Shown piece by piece: positions 17,549 through 27,000 of a stretch of 64,000 nt of DNA (positions are counted from its first letter, which is position 1; every line of letters starts with the position of its first letter). The notes below the pieces were generated by a model that saw nothing but the letters and a program-made list of their open reading frames with translations, did not search any database and was not told the DNA's origin. The position numbers were made by a program, and so were the translations under genes. The DNA lies in the NCBI GenBank assembly GCA_022710725.1, contig JAKLGK010000001.1, forward strand, positions 1-64,000, written 5' to 3'. This DNA is from Verrucomicrobiota bacterium (GTDB lineage: Bacteria > Verrucomicrobiota > Kiritimatiellia > CAIQIC01 > JAGNIJ01).

Positions 17549-18804
17549 TATTCTGGAGGCGCCATCAGCGCCTCGACCTCGCGCAGGGTGCCCGCCTTCA
17601 GCATCCCCCGGGCCTGCTCTTCCGCCCGCCGCAGGTCCAGACCGCGCAGCACGAGCTGACAGGCCGGCCGGCTCCGCGGGTTCACGCTGAACGTGCGGAT
17701 GCCGATGCCGGCCAGGAAGGGGATCATGCGCCTGTCCGCCGCCATGTCGCCGCATACCGAGACCGGACGCCCGCGCCGCAACGCCGCCTGCGCCACGCGG
17801 TGCAGGGCCCGCAGGACGGCCGGGTGATGGCTCTGGTACAAGTCGGAGATCTGCTCATTCGTGCGGTCCACCGCCAGCAGGTACTGCACCAGGTCGTTGG
17901 TGCCGATGGACAGGAAGTCCGCGTGGGCCGCCAGTTCCTCCGCGATCTCCATCGCCGCCGACACCTCGATCATCGCGCCGAGCCGCGGCGCCGCCTGGTG
18001 CGGAATACCCTCCCGCGCGAGGGCGTCGACGCACGCCTGCACGATGGAACGCACCGCCAGCCACTCGTCCAGCGAGGCGATCATCGGGAATAGGATCGAA
18101 AGCTCCCGCTCCGAACCGGCGCGCAACAACGCCCGGATCTGCTGGCTGAACACGGCCTGGTTCCGCAGCGAGAAGCGGATGGCCCGAAGCCCAAGGAACG
18201 GATTCGCCTCGCCCGGGGTCGGGTAATAGGACAGCATCTTGTCGCCGCCGATGTCGAGCGTATGGAACACGACTTCCTGCCCGGACAGTTCGTCGAGGAT
18301 GCGCCGGTAGATCCGGCACTGCTCCTCTTCCGACGGGAAATCATGACGCACGATGAACGGGAATTCCGCGCGGTACAGCCCCACCCCCTCGGCCTTCATC
18401 TCGCGGACGGCCAAGAGATCGCTCAACAGGTTCATGTTGGCCATGACGCGGAACCGTTCGCCCGAGGCGGCCGCGGTTTCCGGGGTCAGATCGGGCGGCA
18501 CCCCCTCCGCCGCGGCGGGCGGCGCGCCGCCCTTGATGGCCCGGATCATCGCCCCCGAAAACGCGTCGCCCTTCAGCATCAGCAAGTGAGCGCTGAAGAT
18601 CAGGGCGGCGGCGTCCTCGAGCCGTTGCTCCATCTGCTGCTGAAGGCGCTCCAGTTGGATTTCGGTCTGGCGCAGGGCCCGGCGAAAATCTTCCAGGGTC
18701 CGCGCGGGCGCGTTCCCCGCCCCCGCGGTCGTCGGCTGATCCAGGAACATGAGCCGGCCGCGCGCAATGCCCCCAGCGGCAGGGTGGCCTTTCAGGAACA
18801 GCAT
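17548..18804 (-). CDS. PtsP/enzyme I-like protein lacking the phosphohistidine swivel domain
   Basis: A 418-residue protein resembling PEP-protein phosphotransferase. It opens LFLKGHPAAGGIARGRLMFL and has the HPr-binding helical part (to HLLMLKGDAFSGAMIRAIKG, ~90). It then jumps to FRVMANMNLLSDLLAVREMKAEG and continues through the PEP-binding barrel with GVGLYRAEFPF, TLDIGGDKMLSYY, NPFLGLRAIRFSL and the acid/base Cys in VSVCGDMAAD. About 150-170 residues with the GG..SH.AI.AR active His are missing without loss of frame. EI proteins are ~575 residues. Without this His it could not pass phosphate in the normal way. The start at 18804 overlaps the end of the GAF gene by 13 bp. Confidence 0.7.
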   Translation of the reverse strand: MLFLKGHPAAGGIARGRLMFLDQPTTAGAGNAPARTLEDFRRALRQTEIQLERLQQQMEQRLEDAAALIFSAHLLMLKGDAFSGAMIRAIKGGAPPAAAEGVPPDLTPETAAASGERFRVMANMNLLSDLLAVREMKAEGVGLYRAEFPFIVRHDFPSEEEQCRIYRRILDELSGQEVVFHTLDIGGDKMLSYYPTPGEANPFLGLRAIRFSLRNQAVFSQQIRALLRAGSERELSILFPMIASLDEWLAVRSIVQACVDALAREGIPHQAAPRLGAMIEVSAAMEIAEELAAHADFLSIGTNDLVQYLLAVDRTNEQISDLYQSHHPAVLRALHRVAQAALRRGRPVSVCGDMAADRRMIPFLAGIGIRTFSVNPRSRPACQLVLRGLDLRRAEEQARGMLKAGTLREVEALMAPPE

Positions 18805-19214
18805 TCCGGATTCCGGCGGCGGGACGGGACGCCGCGCAGGATCGGGACGGCGAGGAACGCCTCGAACCGTTCCTCGTCGAGGTCCGGCACGGGCTTGAAA
18901 TGCGGGTGTCGGGCGGCCCGGCCCTCGCAGATCGGCCGGAACTCCTCGACGGCCAACCCCGTGATCCCTTCCCCCAGCGCCAGCCGGACACGGCCCACGC
19001 TGCCCGGCCGCAGCCCCTGGTTCGCCGCCAGCACCAGGTCCCCCCGCGCTTCGTTGTACAGGTAGATGGAGCAGACCGCGGCGCGCATGTGACAGGCCAT
19101 CGCGCTGACAATGGTCGCGAGGAAATCCTCCAGCCGGCGGCGGCGCTCGAACAGCGCGCCGAGCTCCGCGACGCTGCAGATCAGCTCGACATTGTCCTTT
19201 TTCCAGCGGCTCAT
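18792..19214 (-). CDS. truncated GAF-domain protein, likely the N-terminus of a broken ptsP
   Basis: A 140-residue frame that begins LICSVAELGALFERRRRLEDFL and holds most of a GAF domain (AAVCSIYLYNEARGDLVLAA, VRLALGEGITGLAVEEFRPI, FEAFLAVPILRG). In PtsP proteins a GAF domain of ~150 residues precedes the enzyme I part. Here the last ~50-60 GAF residues are absent and the frame ends VPSRRRNPECCS, overlapping the downstream enzyme I-like start by 13 bp in another frame. It is best read as half of a decayed ptsP; translational coupling of two separate proteins is an alternative. Confidence 0.6.
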   Translation of the reverse strand: MSRWKKDNVELICSVAELGALFERRRRLEDFLATIVSAMACHMRAAVCSIYLYNEARGDLVLAANQGLRPGSVGRVRLALGEGITGLAVEEFRPICEGRAARHPHFKPVPDLDEERFEAFLAVPILRGVPSRRRNPECCS

Positions 19215-19251
19215 GTCCCCTTTTCGACCCGAAGTGACGCACCAATTAGTG

Positions 19252-19281
19252 TTGCGTTAAGCGCGATGACTTGGGTAATTT
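19252..19281 (+). promoter_or_regulatory. possible sigma70-type promoter of the LacI-family gene
   Basis: TTGCGT at 19252 and TAATTT at 19276 are separated by 18 bp and lie about 50 bp before the start at 19330, in the short divergent space to the GAF gene. This rests on resemblance only. Confidence 0.3.
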
Positions 19282-19329
19282 GATCGTTTTATCAGCTCCC
19301 CACAAGCCGGGAGCACGAAGGATGGCGCC

Positions 19330-20361
19330 ATGCCGCGAACAACGATCAAAGATATCGCCAAGGAGTGCGGGGTTTCATTGAGCACCGTCTCGCTGGTGCT
19401 CAACAACAATCCGCGGATCAGCGCCAAGACACGGGAGACCGTCCTGGCCAGCGTCGAGAAGCACGGCTACCAGCCGAACGCCTCGGCCCGCAACCTGGCC
19501 TCCCGCACCAGCCGCACGATCTGCGTGGCGGTGCCGGCCTTGAGCCACGTCTTCGCCGACGTGTACTTCGGCGAGATCGTCAGCGGCATCTACGACCACG
19601 CCTCCGAGGCCGGCTACAAGGTCATCCTCGACCTGGCGAACCCGAAGTTCGTGGAGAGCAAGGAATACCTGAAGGTGCTGAAGTCGCGCCGCGCGGACGG
19701 CATGCTGTTCATCTCGTCGTCCGTCCACGACACGTACTTAACGGATTTCGAGGGCGGGGCGCTCCCGTTCCTCTTGGTCAACCATTTCTTCCCCGGCCGC
19801 GACCTGAACTTCATTGCGGCGGATTACGAGGACACCGCGCGGCAGGCCGCCGACCACCTCATCAACCTCGGCCACACCCGCCTCGGGCTCATCAGCGGCA
19901 CGAACACGCACACGGGGCTCGCGCTACGCGACGCGTTCCTCCGCCACTGCCGGTCGCGCGGGCTGAAGGAGGAGGACGTGGTCTGGCTCGACAGCATGCG
20001 CGGCAAGGAATGGAGCCAGGAGGGCGGCTTCGACGCGGCCAGCGAGCTGCTCACCCAGCACCCGGCCACCACGGCCATCATGTGCGGCAACGACCGCCTC
20101 GCCATCGGCGTCATGCGCCACCTGCGCATGCGGCGGCTGCGCATCCCCGAGGACATCTCCGTCGCGGGCGTGGACGACATCCCCGAATCCACCTACACCA
20201 ACCCCGGCCTGACCACCGTCCGGCACGACCTCTACAAGATGGGGCGCACGGCCTGCGAGCGGCTGCTCGCGCTCTTCCGCGCCGAGATCGCCGAGTGCCG
20301 CGAGATCCTGCCCGTCCAGTTGATCGCCCGCGAATCCACCGGCCCGGCCCGCCCGGCTTGA
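19330..20361 (+). CDS. LacI-family transcriptional regulator
   Basis: A 343-residue regulator. The N-terminal helix-turn-helix TTIKDIAKECGVSLSTVSLV (residues 4-23) and hinge helix (NASARNLASRTSRTICV) are typical. The rest is a periplasmic-binding-fold sensor (YFGEIVSGIYDHASEAGYKV, LGLISGTNTHTGLALRDAFL, TTAIMCGNDRLAIGVMRHL, DISVAGVDDIPESTYTNPGL). Such proteins repress or activate carbon-use genes upon sugar binding. No sugar-uptake operon is adjacent; its target is unknown. Confidence 0.93.
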   Translation: MPRTTIKDIAKECGVSLSTVSLVLNNNPRISAKTRETVLASVEKHGYQPNASARNLASRTSRTICVAVPALSHVFADVYFGEIVSGIYDHASEAGYKVILDLANPKFVESKEYLKVLKSRRADGMLFISSSVHDTYLTDFEGGALPFLLVNHFFPGRDLNFIAADYEDTARQAADHLINLGHTRLGLISGTNTHTGLALRDAFLRHCRSRGLKEEDVVWLDSMRGKEWSQEGGFDAASELLTQHPATTAIMCGNDRLAIGVMRHLRMRRLRIPEDISVAGVDDIPESTYTNPGLTTVRHDLYKMGRTACERLLALFRAEIAECREILPVQLIARESTGPARPA

Positions 20362-20365
20362 GGAC

Positions 20366-20464
20366 TTTTTCACCTCAGAGGGCAAAGAGGTACACAGAGG
20401 GGCATGCCGAAACGGTGACGACCACCTTCTTCCTCCACGTTCTCCGTGACCTCTGTGGTTAAAA
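20366..20464. repeat. 'CCACAGAGG' type inverted pair
   Basis: CACCTCAGAGGGCAAAGAGG with TACACAGAGG at 20381-20400, and on the other strand AACCACAGAGGTCACGGAGA at about 20441-20460, are related sequences in inverse orientation around a ~40-bp spacer. They resemble common intergenic 'ACCACAGAGG.CACAGAG' repeats of PVC and similar genomes. Confidence 0.5.
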
Positions 20465-20479
20465 CGAAAACCTGCTTTC

Positions 20480-20947
20480 ATGCGCGTCACATGGCTGATC
20501 GTTGACGGGTACAGCCTGCTGCACCGCTTCGACCCGGCGGGGGCGCGGAGAAAGGGCGGGCTCCAGGCCGCCCGCCAGAAACTGGTCCGCCACGTCGAGG
20601 ACCTCGCCGCGGGCCGCTACGACCGCGTGACCATCGTGTTCGACGGCAAGGAATCCGGCGGGGGCGAAGGCTACGAATCCCCGCACGTCGAAATCCTGTT
20701 TTCCCCGGTCGGCCGCACCGCGGATACCGTGATCGAGCGGCTCGTCCACGACGCCCCGGAGCCCGAGGCCATCCTCGTCGTCAGCTCCGACCGGCTCGAG
20801 CGCCAGACCGTTTCCGGCCGCGGTGCGCAGACCGTCGGCTGCGGCGACTTCCTCGCCGAGGGCGAGCAGCGCCAGCGGCACCGCCCGGCCCTATCTTCGC
20901 GCCACCCCCGCCCGACGCTGGGGGATTTCTTTCCGGACCGCGCATGA
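20480..20947 (+). CDS. YacP-like NYN-domain protein (putative ribonuclease)
   Basis: A 155-residue protein of the YacP/NYN (PIN-like) group. Acidic residues of the active site are in LIVDGYSLLH (Asp9), TIVFDGKE, GRTADTVIERLVHD and VVSSDRLERQ. YacP (Rae1) of Bacillus is a ribosome-associated endoribonuclease; a similar RNA-cleaving role is likely but not shown. The C-terminal ~30 residues are variable and basic. It lies about 115 bp after the LacI-type gene with a repeat between them. Confidence 0.8.
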   Translation: MRVTWLIVDGYSLLHRFDPAGARRKGGLQAARQKLVRHVEDLAAGRYDRVTIVFDGKESGGGEGYESPHVEILFSPVGRTADTVIERLVHDAPEPEAILVVSSDRLERQTVSGRGAQTVGCGDFLAEGEQRQRHRPALSSRHPRPTLGDFFPDRA

Positions 20948-21024
20948 GCCCAGCTTCCGGTTGACTCCGCCGGACTCTTTTGGTCGAATATCCGCCGAGG
21001 AACACCTGCTTCCAAGGAGTCGCC

Positions 21025-24000
21025 ATGAACGGGTTACGCCGCGGTCTCTGCCTGGGGTTCGGCCTGATTCTCATCGCCGGCGCCGCGCGCGCGGCGACCC
21101 TGCTCGTCCGGACCAACAGCCCCTCCCCCGCGCCGCCGTACGCCGACTGGGATTCGGCCGCGCACACGATCCAGGACGCGATCAACGAGGCCGGGGCGAA
21201 CGACACCGTGCTGGTCACCAACGGCGTCTATGACGCGGGCTACACATACATGCCGGGCTATACCCTGGCCTGCCGGGTGGTGATCACGAACGGGGTGCAG
21301 GTCATCAGCGTCAACGGCCCGGCGGAGACCGTCATCAAGGGCGAAGGCGCGCTGGACTCGGGCGCGATGCGGTGCGCCTTCCTCTCCGAGGGCGCGACGC
21401 TGTCGGGCTTCACCCTGACCAACGGCTTCACGCGCACGGCGGGCTATTACTATTTCGACATGAGCGGGGCCGGCGCGCACATCCTGAACAGCGGGACGAT
21501 CACCAACTGCGTCATCACCGGCAACACGGCCTCGTACCACGCCGGCGGCGTGATGTGCCACAACGGCGGGCTCGTCGTGGATTCCATCGTGTGCGGCAAC
21601 CTCGCCCACGACAACGCGGGCGGCGGGGTCTACCTGTACCATAACGGCACGGTGAGCAACTGCCAGGTGTACGACAACACCGCGTGGTGGAACGGCGGCG
21701 GCGTCGAGGTCAGCTATACCGGCCTGGTGACACACAGCTCCCTCTTCGCGAACCGGGCGCAAAACGGGGACGGCGGCGGCGTGGACCTGAACTACGGCGG
21801 CACGGTCCGGGACTGCCTGATCTACAGCAACCGCTCCACCGGCGCGACGGAGTACGACGGCGGCGGCGGGGCGCAGTGCTTCTTCGGGGGCACGATCACC
21901 AACTCGGCCGTCTACGGCAACAGCGCCGTCACGCGCGGCGGCGGCGTGAAGATCGTGTTCGGCGGCGAGCTCGTGAACTGCTCGATCTTCGACAACACCG
22001 CCGGCGACGGCGGCGGCTTCTACGGCGATTACTACACCTCCAACAAGAATTGCGTCATTTACCACAACCGCGCCCTCGTCGGCCCCAACTGGAGCACCAA
22101 CGGCAGCGGCAACTACTTCTGGGCGAATTGTTTAACGCCGCTCCCCGCCGGACCGGGCGGCGGCAACCTCACGAACGCCCCGCTGCTGGCGGGCATCCGG
22201 AACTGGCACCTGCTGACCAACTCTCCCTGCGTGGACGCGGGCTCGAATGTCTTCGCGACGGGCATCGTGCTCGACCTGGACAGGGAAGCGCGGATCGCCG
22301 GCGCGGCGGTGGACATCGGCTGCGACGAACGGACCCCGGCCGGGCTGGCCGGCCCGCTCACGGCGCTGATCCGGGCGGCGGCCACGCAGGTGGTCGTGAA
22401 TATCCCGCTGACCTTCTACTCGGACGTGTCCGGGAAGGTCAGCCGGATCGAGTGGACGATCCAGACCGAATCCGGCCCGCGCGCCACCACGAACCTGTTC
22501 TCCGAAGCGCAGGCCTGGTCCGTGACCGGGCGGTTCCCCGTGGTCCTGGCCGCGTTCAACAACGACTCGCACGCCGCCGTCACGGCCGTGGTCGAGGTGC
22601 TCGCCGGCTTCACCAACTACGTGTCGGAGTTGAGCCCTTCGCCGGTCCCGCCCTATACCAGCGAGGCGACGGCGGCCACGAGCCTGTATGAAGCCGTCCA
22701 GGTCCTGCCGCCCGGCGGCGTGACGCTGATGTACTACGGCAACTACCCGGAGGCGCACGAGATCATCTTCGACAAGCCCGCGACGGTCATCGGCACGTTC
22801 GGGCCGGCGGCGACGCGGATCAGCGGGCTGGGCGCGCACCGGGTCATCCGCATCAGCAGCGTGGACGCGCAGTTGCACGGCCTGATGATCACGGACGGCG
22901 CGGCGGGCGCGGAGCCGGGCGGCGGCGTGCTGATGGAGACGGCCGGCGTGTTGAGCAACTGCTGGATCATCGGCAACGTGTCGAGCAACGACGGGGCGGG
23001 CGTGTACCTGAACGCCGGCGGCGCGATGTTCGACTGCCTGATCGCCAGCAACCGGGGCGTGGCCTGGGGCTGCGACGGCGGCGGGGCCTACTTCAACCGC
23101 GGCGGGACGTCCCGCGGCTGCCGGTACGAGGGCAACTTCGCGGTCGGGTACGGCGGCGGGGCTTACTTCAACCGCGGCGGCACGGCGGACGACGCGGCCT
23201 TCCTGTCGAACCTGTCCAGCAACGGGGGCGGCGGCGCGTACTGCAACTACGGCGGCTCGATGTGCAACGCGGCCTTCCTGGGCAACGCCTCGTACTCCGG
23301 CGGCGGGCTGTACCTCTACTACGGCGGGCGCGCGATGAACGCGCACGTGGCGAGCAACACGGCCGAGCATTCCGGCGGCGGGCTGTACGTGTACGGCAAC
23401 GCCTCGCCCACCTGCTCGCACGCGACGGTCCAGGGGAACATCGCCGGGGTCCGGGGCGGCGGCGTCTACGCCAACTCCGGCGGGAATATCCTGAACTCGA
23501 TCGTCTATTACAACCGCGCGCCGATCGGCGAGAACTTCTTCAACGACTGGTCCGGCTACCGCTACAACACGTGCTGCATGACCCCCGCGCCGGCCTCCGG
23601 CGGGTACAACATCCTGACCAACGCGCCGCTCTTCGCCGGCGCGCTGAACCCGCACCTGCTGTCCAACTCGCCGTGCCTCAACATCGGCTCCAACGCGTTC
23701 GCCGACGGCATCGCCGCGGACGTGGACGGCGAGCCGCGCACGAACGGCGTCGTGGATCTCGGCTGCGACGAGTTCTGGGCCGAGGGCATGACCGGAACGC
23801 TGTCGGTCGCGATCCTGGCCCCCTACACCAACGCCGTCGCGGGCACCCCCCTGCCCTTCGAGGCCCATATCGAGGGGAAGGCCAATTCCTACGAGTGGCG
23901 GTTCGGCGACGCCGGGGCGACGAACGGCTTCACGAACCTCCTCGCGCTCACGTACACCTGGCCGTCGGCGGGCGCCTACCCCGTCGTCCTGGAGGCCTTC

Positions 24001-27000
24001 AACGAGAGCGGCAGCGCGGCGGCGACGGTCACGGTGACGCTGGTGGAAGGTTTCACGAACTACGTGGACCTGGCCAACCCGACCCCGGCGTCGCCCTTCA
24101 CGAACTGGGCGACGGCGGCCAACACAATCCAGGAGGCGGTGGACGCGGCCGCGGCGGGCGGGCTGGTGCTGATCACCAACGGCGACTACAACCCGGCGGC
24201 GACGATCGCCCTCTCCAAGCCGGTGCGGCTTCAGTCGGTCAACGGGCCGGACGCCGTCACGGTCAGCGGCCAGGGCGCGCGCCGCGTGTTCAACGCCAGC
24301 GCGCCCGGCGTCTCGCTCGACGGGTTGACGATCACCAACGGCTTCACGGCGGACAACGGCGGCGGGATCCTCTGCGGGGCCGGCGTGTCGATCACCAACT
24401 GCCGGATCGTCAACTGCCAGGCGGCCAACGGCGCGGGCGTGTACTTCAACGGCGGCGGCGCGCTGTTCAACTCGCACCTGCAGTACAACCGGGCGGACAC
24501 GGCGGGCGGCGGCGCGTACTGCGCCATCGGGGGGCTGGCGCAGGCCTGCTCGTTCTTCAGCAACGTCACGGTGTCCACGTCCGGCGGCGGCGGGGGCGGC
24601 GCGTACGTGAACACCCTCGGCACGTTCCTGGACTGCGTCTTCACGAACAACCTCTCCCACTACCGCGGCGGGGCGGGCTACGGCTACTACGGCGGCCTCT
24701 TCAGCAACTGCCTGGTCGCGCGCAACCAGGCGAAGGGCTGGTCGTCGTCCGTCGCGGGCGGCGGGCTCTACTTGTCCTACGGCGGGCTGGCCCAGGCGTG
24801 CACGATCAGCAACAACGTCTCGGACGAGACCGGCGGCGGCGCCTACCTCTATTACGGCGGCGCCGTGGAGGACTGCCTGGTCTCCACCAACTGGGCCGAG
24901 GACGGCGGCGGAGGCGTCTACATCAATTCGATCGGCACAGTCCGCCGCTCTCGCATCGAGAAGAACGCCGCGCGCTGGGACCAGGGCGGAGGCGTCTACT
25001 TCTACCGCGGCGGGATGGCCGAGGCCTGCGTCTTCGCGGAAAACCGCTCGTTGAGCACGTGGCAGGGCGGCGGGGGCGCGTACGCGGACCGGGCGGCGCT
25101 GGTGCTGACCAACTGCCAGTTCTGGGGCAACGAGGCGTACAGCGGCGGCGGCTTGTACATCAGCGAATATGGCTCGGCCGTCCTGTGCTCCTTCTGGAGC
25201 AACCGGGCGACGCAGGGCGGCGGCGCCTACCTGAACAACGGCGGCCGGCTCCACCGGTGCGGCTTCACCAACAACGTCGCGAACCAGGGCGGCGGACTGT
25301 ACGTCTTCGACGCGGGCGCGGCCAGCAACTCGATGTTTATCGGCAACACGGCCATGGACGGCGGCGGCGCGCACCTGGTCAACGGCGGCGACCTCTACAA
25401 CAGCTTCTTCGCCGGGAACGTCGCCTCGAACCAGGGCGGCGGCGTGGCCCTCGCGTCGTGGGGCGAGTACAGCACGGTCGCCCACTGCACGATCGTCGGC
25501 AACACCTGCTACCTCCAGGGCGGCGGGCTCTGGAGCGACCTGGGCGGGACCGTGCGGAACACGATCCTGCGCGACAACCTTGCGGCGTTCGGGGACAACT
25601 GGTTCCACGAGACCGGCGCCGCGCCGACGTACGAGCATTGCTGCGTCGAGCCCGACCCCGGCGGGACCGGCAACCTCACGAATGCCCCCCTGCTGGCGGG
25701 CCGGCTCAATCCCCACCTGCTGACGAATTCGCCCTGCGTCGACGCGGGGGACAATGCCTGGGCCATCGGCACGGACATCGACCTGGAGCCCCGCATCGCC
25801 GGGCCGGCCGCGGACATCGGGTGCGACGAGATGGACCCGACGAACCTCGTGAGCGAAATCCGGGGCGGCATCTACGCCCCGGGCACCAACGTGACCGTCC
25901 AGACGCCCCTCACGTTCTACTCGGACGTCCAGGGCCAGGTGCGGTGGATGGTGTGGAACGTGAACGACCCGGACGCGCCGGACGGCCTGGCCCAGTTCAC
26001 CAACGTGCCGTCCGTCACTTACGCCTGGAACACGCCCGGCGACTACCAGATCATGCTGCAGGCGTTCAACGGGATCTGGTACGGGGACGGGTTCGTCACC
26101 GTGCACGTGACGGAGGCGCAGACCAACTACGTCGCGCCGGGCGGGGCGCACGTCTGGCCGTTCGCCAGCTGGGCCAACGCGTCCACGTCCATCACCGAGG
26201 CCGTCTCCGCGGCGGCCTACGGCGGCGTGGTGGTCGTGTCGAACGGCGTGTACCGCGAGCCGGCGGGCATCCTGGTGGACAAGCCCCTGGTGATCCGCAG
26301 CGTCAACGGCTGGGACCACACGACGCTGGACGGCGAGGGCGCGCACCGCGGGTTCGTCCTGTTCGAGACCAATGTCCTCGTCGAAGGCTTCACGTTCAGC
26401 AACGGCCTGGCCCACGCGGACATGTTCGGGGGCGGCGGCGGTGTGGTCCTGATCAGCGGCGGCACGGTGCGGCACTGCCGGTTCCTGAACTGCAGCGCGG
26501 ACCAGTACGGCGGCGGCGTGCTGTGCTACTACGGCGGCTCGGTGCAGAACTGCTGGTTCACGGGCAACACGGCGATGTTCGGCGGCGGCGCGCTCTGCTA
26601 CTACGGCGGCGAGGTGATCAACTCCGTCCTCGTCCGCAACCAGGCGCTGGCGCAGGGCGGCGGCGTGTACTGCGAGGGCGGCGGGGGCGTGTACAACTCC
26701 ATCGTGTACCACAACCTCGGCCCCATGGGGCCCAACTGGCTGAACGTCGCCGGCGGGATCACCTATGAAAACGTGTGCACCCAGCCCCTGCCCCCCGGCC
26801 CGGGCCACCTGACCAACGCCCCGGGGCTCGCCGGGCTCAACAACCCGCACCTGCTGACCAACTCCCCGTGCTTCAACGCCGGCTCGAACGTCCACGCGGC
26901 GGCGATCGCCGCCGATTGCGACGGCGAGACGCGCGTCCTCGACGGCCGCGTGGAAATCGGGGCCGACGAGATCTACCCGCCGGGCCTCACCGGCGCCCTG

